Source of the DNA: CAVLDP01 sp963661945
GTDB taxonomy: Bacteria; Bacillota; Clostridia; Lachnospirales; Lachnospiraceae
Reading direction: 5' to 3'
Assembly (NCBI GenBank): GCA_963661945.1
Contig: CAVLDP010000014.1
Span: 1-58,181, forward strand
DNA: 58,181 bases
The notes beneath the pieces were generated by a model. It was not told where the DNA came from. It was given only the letters and a program-made list of their open reading frames with translations, and did not search any database. The translations under genes and the position numbers were made by a program. Shown here one piece after another: positions 8,392-15,686 of the stretch. Numbering within the stretch: the first letter of the stretch is position 1; each line of letters opens with the position of its first letter.

Positions 8392-9387
8392 CTATGCATT
8401 AAATGGAAATACAGTATCAAGCATCCGAAGAGTCTTCAGATTACCCTTCGCTGTCATATCGCCCACACCGAAGGCCCTCTGAAAGGTCTCTCTACCAGAA
8501 ATAATCGTATCAAGAACCTGTGGTGACAACTTAGCATAGACATCTGTCTCCGGCTCATTACCATAATGTACATCAATCTCTTCTCGATTAATTCCGATAT
8601 AGAGTGGCTTCGGCTTACCATCAATCTGGAAGAGATAGGTTGCTACAAAGTCGTCCTGCGCCTTGAAGTGAGACATAAAGCTTGAGATATACTCCGTCTC
8701 AACTGTCTCATCCGCTGCGCCGAGCATGCTTCGATACATAGAGGAAAGTTCCTCAATATCCATCTTCTGCTGCTGTACATATTCATCATTTGACACAAAT
8801 TGCGACAGCTGCTCACTCTCCTGTGGTGTCAGTTCTAGCTTCTGTGCATGCTGCACGCTCTTCGTCACCGCCTGGTTCGAAGTTGGAAGCCCCTTACCTC
8901 TCTGTGATATCGTCCGGTATAGATTCTCGGCCTTCTTCTCAATGATACGAGCATACTCTGCGCTCGATTCAAAGGTAGACAAATCTTCTACATAACCACA
9001 CAGGCCATTACAAGGCTGACCACCCAGAATCTCCCAAGCATTCTCAAGCGTCAACTGACCTTCTCTCTCTCCATAAGTAGTAGACATAACTACTGGCTGC
9101 ATATAGATCTCAGCCATTCGTTCCTTGTCACCATAGAGCCAGCATGCATCGAGGAACTGATTCATAAAGCCACCAATTCCAAGCCATTCTACAGTCGTGG
9201 CCAGAATAATGCCATCTGCATCCTTCAGTGTCTGCGGAAGAGTGGAAATCTCCTTCTTATATTCGTAGATATTAAATCTCTGTACTTCCACCCGAAGCTC
9301 TGTCAGCACCTGCTGCATCTTATTAATCACATATATCGTAGGATCATCTAAGACCCCTCGACCGCCATAATAGATGTTAACCTTCAT
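8392..9387 (-). CDS. Flavodoxin-fold reductase fused to an SCP2-like domain
   Basis: A 331-residue cytosolic protein. Residues 1-170 look like an NAD(P)H-dependent FMN-reductase/flavodoxin fold: beta-strand start VNIYYGGRG, then DADGIILATTVEWLGIGGFMNQFLD and VVMSTTYGEREG. Residues about 170-230 are a linker, and 230-331 resemble the SCP2 sterol-carrier fold (KPLYIGINREEIDVHYG, LSPQVLDTIISGRETFQRAF). The ligand of the SCP2 part is unknown; a hydrophobic or electron-acceptor substrate delivered to the flavin is an inference. The gene heads a two-gene unit with the HIT protein. The first-domain call is moderately sure, the SCP2 call a little less so. Confidence 0.75.
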   Translation of the reverse strand: MKVNIYYGGRGVLDDPTIYVINKMQQVLTELRVEVQRFNIYEYKKEISTLPQTLKDADGIILATTVEWLGIGGFMNQFLDACWLYGDKERMAEIYMQPVVMSTTYGEREGQLTLENAWEILGGQPCNGLCGYVEDLSTFESSAEYARIIEKKAENLYRTISQRGKGLPTSNQAVTKSVQHAQKLELTPQESEQLSQFVSNDEYVQQQKMDIEELSSMYRSMLGAADETVETEYISSFMSHFKAQDDFVATYLFQIDGKPKPLYIGINREEIDVHYGNEPETDVYAKLSPQVLDTIISGRETFQRAFGVGDMTAKGNLKTLRMLDTVFPFNA

Positions 9388-9469
9388 GCTATCCCTCTCA
9401 AATACAATCTGAAAATTCTCTATTTATGATAGCATTTTAGTAGATAGAACTCCAATGGATTTTCGAGGA

Positions 9470-10612
9470 TTATATGAATCGATAAGCCACATCTGCGAAG
9501 AGGATCTGATCCATAGTATTCAGTTCCACCTGCTCCTTATAATTCAGCAGATTACCATTTACATAAGTGCCATTTGTGCTATTCAAATCCTCGATATAGA
9601 AATGACCATCCTGTCGCGAGATCTTCGCATGATTACGGCTAACCACCGTCGAATGAAGGACCGCATCATTTGCCCCATCTCGGCTTCCAATTCGATAGGC
9701 ATCCTTGTCGATGAGATGATCCTCTTCGTCAAGCATCCCCTCATAGATGAGCTTGCCCATGCACTGGTCCCTGTCCGAGTGTAGTAAGACGGTCGGCTCG
9801 TAGAGAGTGTCCTCCGGATGATAGATAAATTCTTCACAATCTGCCTTACCAGGAAGCAGATTCTCACGCTTCGCCCTAAGGGTCACCTTTGCCTTTCCAA
9901 ATATCCTCTGCCAGATATCCTGGATCAGGGTGCTTAATTGGGCCGACAGAGAAGGCTTCTCCTCTCCTATCTCAATCTCATCCTCAAAGACATCATCATA
10001 ATCTTCCATCTCATCTAGATTCTCGATTTGACTTCTTGTCTCCACGACATCTTCTGGTATCGGCTCCTCTCGACGCTCCGAAACGACTTCCTGCATAGAC
10101 TCCATGCTGAAGTTCCCGGATGCCACAATCTCATAGAGCTTATAGCAGGCCTGAGTCACAGCCTCCTCCTTATGATCGACAATGGTAAGAAAATACTCCA
10201 TCAGCTCCATCATCTGCTCCTGAAGACTTCCTCTGGCAAATGGGCAATAGCATAGAAGCAGGAGGAATCCCGACTCCCTATCCTCGACAAAAACCGTATC
10301 CGGCGATACATAAATATGATCTTGTGCGATTAAGTATTTTCGAATCTCTCCATATGCAATTCCAAGATAAGTTACAATCTTCTGGAGCATAGCCATATCA
10401 AGCCCCTTCTGTTCCGTGTAATCACGAAGCGACTTCTTGCCGGTAATGTCATACCAGAACTGTATTCTGCGATTTAGCTCTACCGTGTAGAAGGCAAGTA
10501 GTGTTCGAATCTCATTTTCACGAAGCATCTGCTCCTCATAACCTACATCCGCCGGATCCCCCTCGAGAATCATATAGCTCTTCTGTAATTCGCGTTGATA
10601 TTGTATCTCCAT
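9470..10612 (-). CDS. DUF6382-FHA protein of the Flp pilus operon
   Basis: A 380-residue cytosolic protein with no membrane segment. Residues 1-170 resemble the DUF6382 family (starts MEIQYQRELQKSYMILEG; contains YISPDTVF-like strand segments and a helical C-half). An acidic linker follows (EMEDYDDVFEDEIEIGEE), then an FHA domain at about 290-378 with the phosphothreonine-binding signature RIGSRDGANDAVLHSTVVSR-NHAKI and STNGTYVNG. FHA domains bind phospho-Thr peptides, so Ser/Thr-kinase control of the pilus machine is an inference; no kinase gene is in the window. It is the last gene of the Tad/Flp operon; its ATG immediately follows the TAG of the small pseudopilin, and the ribosome-binding site lies inside that gene. 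Confidence 0.85.
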   Translation of the reverse strand: MEIQYQRELQKSYMILEGDPADVGYEEQMLRENEIRTLLAFYTVELNRRIQFWYDITGKKSLRDYTEQKGLDMAMLQKIVTYLGIAYGEIRKYLIAQDHIYVSPDTVFVEDRESGFLLLLCYCPFARGSLQEQMMELMEYFLTIVDHKEEAVTQACYKLYEIVASGNFSMESMQEVVSERREEPIPEDVVETRSQIENLDEMEDYDDVFEDEIEIGEEKPSLSAQLSTLIQDIWQRIFGKAKVTLRAKRENLLPGKADCEEFIYHPEDTLYEPTVLLHSDRDQCMGKLIYEGMLDEEDHLIDKDAYRIGSRDGANDAVLHSTVVSRNHAKISRQDGHFYIEDLNSTNGTYVNGNLLNYKEQVELNTMDQILFADVAYRFI

Positions 10613-10834
10613 CTATTCTCCCCCTTTCAACACATCTTCTCCCATTACCAGAATCCACCAAAGTTCCACCGGATCTATCTCCTTCTCATCCGAACAAGTA
10701 ATATATTCTATCGATTCGTCATAGACGTCGAAGCAGAGACAGATTCCGGCATAAATTAGAAGTATACTGATGCTGACCACCCAGGATGCTTCTACGACAT
10801 ATGAGCCCTTTAGCCAAAATCTACTGTCACGCAC
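10613..10834 (-). CDS. Small TadE-like pseudopilin
   Basis: A 73-residue protein with a short basic leader, then KGSYVVEASWVVSISILLIY. This matches the type IVb processing pattern Gly | four residues | Glu followed by a hydrophobic helix, so it is a probable minor pilin cleaved by one of the two prepilin peptidases encoded nearby. The remaining soluble part is short and acidic. The start is GTG 10834, with GGAGGGG six bases upstream, and it overlaps the end of the prepilin peptidase gene by 8 nt (GTGCGTGA). The family assignment rests on leader, size and context only. Confidence 0.7.
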   Translation of the reverse strand: MRDSRFWLKGSYVVEASWVVSISILLIYAGICLCFDVYDESIEYITCSDEKEIDPVELWWILVMGEDVLKGGE

Positions 10835-11261
10835 CTAATACCCCTCCAGACATCGCAAGATATGTCACATAGCTTACCAGTAGAAATGGTGCAAACGGCA
10901 GTGAGTAACTGCGTCCCTTATTCTGACTCAGATAGAAATATATTCCAAAAGCTCCAGCCAAGACTGACGCCATCCAGACTAGCGCCAGATTCTTCCATAA
11001 TCCCAGATAAATCCCCATTACCATAATTAATAGTCCATCTCCTTTCCCAATCTTCTCATCCGTAAGGAAGCTCACAAGAAGTAACACAAGCCCAACGCTA
11101 ACGCCACCTAACATATCCCACCATTCTAATCGTCCATAATATAAATGAAGGACAACCCCCAGGATTCCTCCCAGCAAAATCAAATTGCCGCAAAGCTCCT
11201 TTCGCTTCACGTCCTCAACACCGCACATTCCAAGTACACCAAGTAATACTGCTTCTTCCAT
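10827..11261 (-). CDS. Second prepilin peptidase (A24, TadV/CpaA-like)
   Basis: A 144-residue integral membrane aspartyl protease with about five hydrophobic segments. The two catalytic aspartates of A24 peptidases are visible, in GVEDVKRKEL and in the GxGD motif (IGKGDGLL). I choose ATG 11261, which overlaps the preceding stop codon as TAATG and has GGGGGAG just upstream; an upstream ATG at 11279 lacks a ribosome-binding site. It is the second A24 peptidase of this operon, the first being the operon's leading gene. It is adjacent to both TadE-like genes and may be dedicated to them; that division of labour is inference. Confidence 0.8.
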   Translation of the reverse strand: MEEAVLLGVLGMCGVEDVKRKELCGNLILLGGILGVVLHLYYGRLEWWDMLGGVSVGLVLLLVSFLTDEKIGKGDGLLIMVMGIYLGLWKNLALVWMASVLAGAFGIYFYLSQNKGRSYSLPFAPFLLVSYVTYLAMSGGVLGA

Positions 11262-12049
11262 TAATCTCCCCCAACACATTTCGGGCAGGCTCGATACTTA
11301 AGAGCCGCCTCCTCTTTCTTCATCTTACGCAGGGTCCGTTTCAGACCACTGCAAGTTACACTATTGTGATAATTCTCCCCATATTTCGTGTAGTAGACGA
11401 TGGCTCCCTCTCCACCGCAGATTGGGCATGCCTGATATTTCGATCCACTACTATTTCTCTTGCTCCCAATCGAAGCCATAGTTGTTGTCTCAATCGACAG
11501 GTTCAAGAAATTACAATTCAGGCTATCATGATAGACCTCGCCATATGGCGTGACGTAGACATAATCGGTCGCCCCTATCATCTCAGTTGGATCATATCCC
11601 ACCCAACGTCTGCCAATCGCCTCCTGCTGCACCTTCCAGGTGTAGTTCCCAAATAATAGAAATGGTATCTTGACCCGATATTCCACAACCATATGAATGT
11701 AGGAGCCTGTCACGCTGGACTTGTTGTAAGTCATGCCAAGAGCACCGCCATCGATATAGGTAAGTGGCGCATTATTCGAAATGAGATTCTCCGATATGAA
11801 AAGAACCGTCGATGCAAGCACAGCCGTCGGCTCCGAAACCGCTGCCTCTGTGACAGCAAGCGTCTCTACACCTCGATTCATCGCCTGCGAAACTGCATAT
11901 TCAATTGTTACAATTCTTAGGAAAAATAGCATGGCTACGACTGCCATCAGATAGACGGGAAGTCCCACAGCCGCTTCTATCGTGAAGCTGCCCCTTGTTC
12001 TGACACAGAAATGCGTCCCCTTTGGTAGGTTGAAAATCATGGAATACAT
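11261..12049 (-). CDS. TadE-like pseudopilin with duplicated Cys/His tail
   Basis: A 262-residue product with a leader and type IVb cleavage pattern (RG|SFTIEAA, Gly20, Glu25), then a hydrophobic helix to about residue 48 and an extracytoplasmic region. The C-terminal hundred residues hold two copies of the same unit: VYVTPYGEVYHDSLNC...YQACPIC and VYYTKYGENYHNSVTC...YRACPKC. Each supplies one His and three Cys, a plausible zinc or disulfide site. The first codons come from a REPIN-like element: its left arm encodes residues 11-18, and the only ATG codons (12049, 12040) lie inside the element with no visible Shine-Dalgarno. The ancestral start was probably displaced, so expression may be weak or altered. 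Pilin assignment is good; the tail's role is unknown. Confidence 0.7.
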   Translation of the reverse strand: MYSMIFNLPKGTHFCVRTRGSFTIEAAVGLPVYLMAVVAMLFFLRIVTIEYAVSQAMNRGVETLAVTEAAVSEPTAVLASTVLFISENLISNNAPLTYIDGGALGMTYNKSSVTGSYIHMVVEYRVKIPFLLFGNYTWKVQQEAIGRRWVGYDPTEMIGATDYVYVTPYGEVYHDSLNCNFLNLSIETTTMASIGSKRNSSGSKYQACPICGGEGAIVYYTKYGENYHNSVTCSGLKRTLRKMKKEEAALKYRACPKCVGGD

Positions 12050-12164
12050 AAGACTGTTGTATCTAATTGCTTGAATTGAGGAATAGGTAAATCAACTAGA
12101 TAAGAGATTTTAAAACACATTAATAGTTACAAATTTTCTGGGGACGCATTTCTGCATCAGAACA
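11996..12164. mobile_element. REPIN-like inverted-repeat element
   Basis: Two 25-nt arms in inverted orientation, 11996-12020 and 12140-12164, match at 23 of 25 positions; the shared core is CAGAAATGCGTCCCC. Each arm can fold on itself (GACGCA-TTTC-TGTGTC in the left arm, weaker in the right). The AT-rich spacer of 119 nt encodes no protein of its own. One end abuts the TGA of the DUF5702 gene; the other lies inside the coding frame of the TadE-like gene. Paired REP arms of this kind are typically moved by RAYT (Y1) transposases; none is in the window, and no second copy of the core was noticed. Confidence 0.7.
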
Positions 12165-13592
12165 TCATAGATAAGATAGGGATGCCCTTCGCTCATATTC
12201 GTAGGAGCTAAGGCCATCGGTATGAATCAGCGTGACAAAGGATAGAAAGATCGGACGTGCCTTGTAGAGGCAGCTTAGATTACACTCATAGATACAGTGA
12301 TCCAGACGGAAATTCTCATAATAATTCTCCCCGCGAATCAGATATTCTGCCAGGTCCATTGCTCGATAGACTGTCGTTTTCTGGCTCTGCAAGAGTAGAA
12401 GTGACCCTAGATAATCGGTATAAGACCAACCTCCGCTGCACTCTGCTGAGAGGCGATAATTCTGTAAGGACGGTATAATCTCCGCCAAACCGCAAGTCCA
12501 TTCTGAAGATGACTTGTTGACAGAGATGTGGCCTCCACTAAGCAGAGTTCTAAGATCCATCACACTCTCTGCATAAGTCCAGGCTGCAACAATCCCTGTC
12601 GTAATAGCCTCTCCCATCTCAGGCTGACCCAGAAGAAGTGCCATAGCCTCAGCCCATGCTCTAGCTTCTGCCATTCTCGTAGAATCTGCTCGAAGCGTAA
12701 TGAGATTTGCTGCCTCGCGAACCAGAAGCAATCTACCCAGGACTCCCTCCAGATTGTCCTTATCTGTGCTCTTACCACATAGGAGATACTCCAGTTCATA
12801 CTCCATCTTGCCAAAACCATCCTTCGTATAAGAGCCATAGGTATCCAGAAGATACTGCTGAAAAAGATACTTCTCCACTGCACTGGCAGCCTCTCCATTT
12901 GCCGTACCACGATTCAGGGTTCTATCTGTAAGCCTGTCTGCAATCTGAAAGGACTTAGTCGATAGCGATGACGCATCCTCGATAGCCAGGTTAAGGAGTC
13001 CAAGACTTATGCCTTGGGCCACCTCTTCACCATTCGACAAATAGGAAAGTCCATTCTCTATCTCATTTGACACATCAAAACCTAAATCCGTCGATTCTCT
13101 GACGGTCTCATGCTCCAGAAGATTCTCCGAAAGCTTACTGGCTGCATAGTAGGCAGCACCGCCTGTTGTAGAACGAACCGCAAGTTTTAGGTAGGGGCTA
13201 CCTCCATTATCCGTAAGCAGACCATACTCCGTGATAGAACAACTCTCACAGGATTTGCGGAGGAAATCCACATTGGTTCCTGTATCCGGATTGCAGCATG
13301 TCTCAGACCAGGAGAGGATGCGATCCTCCGCTTTCGTTACATCAAGCGTATTCTCTCCATAACCCATATCAATTCCCATCACTCCATATCTCTGGTAGAG
13401 AATACGGTTATAATCCGAGAATTCACTAGAAATAAGTAGATCTGTCACCTGCTGCAGCTGAGACTGATAAGCAGAATATCGCACTCCCTCCACCATCGTG
13501 AAGACAATGGAGAGCGCCATCATAAGAGTCATCGCATAGAAGACTGTAAGCGAACCCTTATAGGAATTCCTCACAAGACCTGCTGCCCTCAT
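12165..13592 (-). CDS. TadG-like DUF5702 pilus protein
   Basis: A 475-residue protein with a basic leader (MRAAGLVRNSYKGSLTVFYA) and one N-terminal hydrophobic helix to about residue 38; the rest is predicted outside the membrane. The sequence after the helix (VEGVRYSAYQSQLQQVTDLL, RYGVMGIDMGYGENTL) resembles DUF5702, the TadG-like component of clostridial Flp loci. The segment after the leader Gly lacks the Glu at +5, so processing by prepilin peptidase is doubtful. Its ATG overlaps the flp stop as TGATG. Its stop codon lies directly against the REPIN-like element, so a few C-terminal residues may have been lost or changed. Confidence 0.75.
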   Translation of the reverse strand: MRAAGLVRNSYKGSLTVFYAMTLMMALSIVFTMVEGVRYSAYQSQLQQVTDLLISSEFSDYNRILYQRYGVMGIDMGYGENTLDVTKAEDRILSWSETCCNPDTGTNVDFLRKSCESCSITEYGLLTDNGGSPYLKLAVRSTTGGAAYYAASKLSENLLEHETVRESTDLGFDVSNEIENGLSYLSNGEEVAQGISLGLLNLAIEDASSLSTKSFQIADRLTDRTLNRGTANGEAASAVEKYLFQQYLLDTYGSYTKDGFGKMEYELEYLLCGKSTDKDNLEGVLGRLLLVREAANLITLRADSTRMAEARAWAEAMALLLGQPEMGEAITTGIVAAWTYAESVMDLRTLLSGGHISVNKSSSEWTCGLAEIIPSLQNYRLSAECSGGWSYTDYLGSLLLLQSQKTTVYRAMDLAEYLIRGENYYENFRLDHCIYECNLSCLYKARPIFLSFVTLIHTDGLSSYEYERRASLSYL

Positions 13593-13756
13593 CAGACCTT
13601 CCCAGCCTGCGTCGTAATTGTCTTGAAGATGCTATTCACCAGATCTGTGATTTGATCCTTGAAAATGATAACCAGACCGATAAGGACAACCAAGATCAGA
13701 ATCACCTCTACCACACCAACGCCATCTTCTTCTTCGATAAATCTTCTAATTTGCAT
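13592..13756 (-). CDS. Flp-type major pilin (Flp1 family)
   Basis: A 54-residue prepilin read directly from the minus strand. The leader MQIRRFIEEEDG is followed by VGVVEVILILVVLIGLVIIF and a short amphipathic C-terminus ending QAGKV. Cleavage after Gly12 would leave a mature pilin with Glu at +5, the hallmark of type IVb Flp pilins. GGGAGGG lies 6-7 nt before the ATG, and the stop overlaps the next ATG (TGATG). It sits between the tadC and DUF5702 genes, the expected place for the structural pilin. It is the best candidate for the pilus fibre subunit of this locus. Confidence 0.88.
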   Translation of the reverse strand: MQIRRFIEEEDGVGVVEVILILVVLIGLVIIFKDQITDLVNSIFKTITTQAGKV

Positions 13757-13759
13757 AAC

Positions 13760-14977
13760 TCACCCTCCCATTTCCTGCCAGGCAGGAAAAATCAAAATAA
13801 TAATTACTACTCCAAGTAGGAGCATCATCGGAAAGAGAAGCTTCGTAGAAGCCTCCTCACCTAGTACCTTGGCCTGCAGCACGCGCTCCTCGTAGGCTAG
13901 GTCTGCCTCATGCTCCAAGGCCTGACGAAGATCCTGGTTTCCTCGTCTCAAATTCTGTGCAAGTAACTGTGACAGCTTGCGATATGCCCTGATATCCGTG
14001 ATTTGACCCATTCTCTCATAGGCCTCGAGTTCACCACGTCCATCCTCCATCTCTCGAAGAGCACGCCGTATCAGGGCAAATCCGGGTCGATCATCTCGAC
14101 CGAGTGCAATTCGGTTGCAGGCTTCACGAAGGCTTAAGCCCGCGCCGACATAGAGAGATAAGAGACTGACAATCTCCGGATAATCCTTCATGTATTCTCT
14201 CGCCTCGGCAAGCTTTGCCCTCTTCTCCTCTTCTTTTCTGGCAAATGGAAGAAGAAAGGCAAGGACTAATCCCATAATCATAAGAAGGAGACCTCGATAA
14301 TCCCGCTCTCCCTTCCAGCTTAGCTCTCTTCCTTCATACTCTTCCGGTAGAAGCAGGCTATCCTTTCCGGACAGATTTCTTCGCTCCAGCTCCTGTTCTA
14401 GACCGAACAAAAATCCTTCTGTCGTCTGACCATCCGGCTCCACAACCTCCAAATAGAATTCATAGATCTCGGCATATTCTGAACAGGTTAGTTCTACACG
14501 CGCAAGTACTGGATCTGCCCCCGTTACATAGGTCACCTCCCCGCTCGGACTCACCTGACTATAATCACTGAAGGTCCAGCTGGCTTCGACCTGTCCATCT
14601 ACATAGGAATCCTCCGGATTTACCTCTCGCCATACCTGATCAAGACTCTCATTCTCTCCCAGGAATGTCTCATCTATTTCTGACCTCGCCTGAAGGACCA
14701 GTTCTTCTGCTTCCTCCTCATCTAAGGCGGCTTCAGACACCTCAAGCGTAATTTCTTCCACTTCATCATCCAGCAAGAGGCGTAAATTTAATTCCTCATC
14801 TCCTCCTCCATAGTCCTTGCGCCAAATTTCATTTTGAAATTGCAGATCCGACTTCACGTAGTCATAGACAAATAGACCAATTCCAAGAGCCTCCACCACA
14901 AGAACCAGAAGGATAAGTTGTTTCTTGCTATATTGCAATTCGAACAATCCTCCTTCCCAAGTAGACAGCCAGCCCAT
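13760..14977 (-). CDS. TadC-like pilus platform protein with acidic ectodomain
   Basis: A 405-residue membrane protein. The C-terminal half (about 255-405) is a type II secretion F-domain: LAEAREYMKDYPEIVSLLSL, GLSLREACNRIALGRD, LRRGNQDLRQALEHEA, and a last membrane helix (LLFPMMLLLGVVIIILIF). Unusually, a first helix (about 19-40) is followed by roughly 185 acidic, Glu/Asp-rich residues and a second helix near 231-250, so a sizeable extracytoplasmic domain is predicted before the platform domain. The frame opens at ATG 14977, overlapping tadB by 50 nt; a TTG at 14938, ten bases after GGAGG, may be the real start. It acts with TadA and TadB in pilus assembly. Confidence 0.8.
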   Translation of the reverse strand: MGWLSTWEGGLFELQYSKKQLILLVLVVEALGIGLFVYDYVKSDLQFQNEIWRKDYGGGDEELNLRLLLDDEVEEITLEVSEAALDEEEAEELVLQARSEIDETFLGENESLDQVWREVNPEDSYVDGQVEASWTFSDYSQVSPSGEVTYVTGADPVLARVELTCSEYAEIYEFYLEVVEPDGQTTEGFLFGLEQELERRNLSGKDSLLLPEEYEGRELSWKGERDYRGLLLMIMGLVLAFLLPFARKEEEKRAKLAEAREYMKDYPEIVSLLSLYVGAGLSLREACNRIALGRDDRPGFALIRRALREMEDGRGELEAYERMGQITDIRAYRKLSQLLAQNLRRGNQDLRQALEHEADLAYEERVLQAKVLGEEASTKLLFPMMLLLGVVIIILIFPAWQEMGG

Positions 14978-15686
14978 AGACCATAAGGCCTCCGCTCATC
15001 ACCAGAATTCCAAGTAAATTGTGGTAAAGCGGCTCGATAAAGCTATACGATGTGAGACGAATATATAGAAGAATTAGAAGAGGCATGAGACTCATCAGAT
15101 TCATTTCCAGTCGCTTCTCTGCTGTGATCGATGCTATCTCCTGTCTGAGACGAATCTTCTCCTCCAGCTTCACAGCAGTGGCTCGAATATTCTTGTTATA
15201 ATCTCCCCCTAGCCGCTTCCCAAAGCGGAAAATCTGTCCAAAACTAACCACATCCTCATAGGGATAGGTCTTGGCAAACTCCAGAAATGCCTTCTCAATC
15301 GGAATAGATAGCTCTACCTTGTGATTCAAGGATCGAAGTCCGGCCAAGCAGGCACTCTCCTTCTTACAGAGCCTACTCATCTCGCCCTCCGCCTCGCGAA
15401 AGGCTCGCTCCACACTGTATCCTGCTTGAATAGCAGTTGAGACACTAAGGAGCAGTTCCTTATATTCCATGAGGAAGGCTTCTTCCTCTTTCTGCCTCTT
15501 CCACTCCAGATACGACATACGAAAGAGATAAATTCCTATCGGAAGCAGGAGAAGCCCCCACACGGATTCGTAGAAGAGCCAGGCGACAAGACCTGCTGCC
15601 ATCACTCCTCCAAGCAGTATGATTCCCGTATCTTTTCGAGACGAAAATATTTGTTTTCCTGCTTTAGTTGTCCCCTTCTCTCCCAT
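14928..15686 (-). CDS. TadB-like pilus platform protein
   Basis: A 252-residue inner-membrane protein with two N-terminal helices (GIILLGGVMAAGLVAWLFY and VWGLLLLPIGIYLF), a cytoplasmic type II secretion F-domain (FLMEYKELLLSVSTAIQAGY, FGKRLGGDYNKNIRATA, EKRLEMNLMSLMPLLILLY) and a C-terminal helix. Opening at ATG 15686 overlaps the tadA end by 85 nt. Another ATG at 15602 overlaps the tadA stop as TGATG with GGAGGAG in front, but would remove half of the first helix. The longer form resembles the family better. TadB and TadC together form the platform on which TadA drives pilin extraction. Confidence 0.85.
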   Translation of the reverse strand: MGEKGTTKAGKQIFSSRKDTGIILLGGVMAAGLVAWLFYESVWGLLLLPIGIYLFRMSYLEWKRQKEEEAFLMEYKELLLSVSTAIQAGYSVERAFREAEGEMSRLCKKESACLAGLRSLNHKVELSIPIEKAFLEFAKTYPYEDVVSFGQIFRFGKRLGGDYNKNIRATAVKLEEKIRLRQEIASITAEKRLEMNLMSLMPLLILLYIRLTSYSFIEPLYHNLLGILVMSGGLMVYGLAVYLGRRIVRIAI

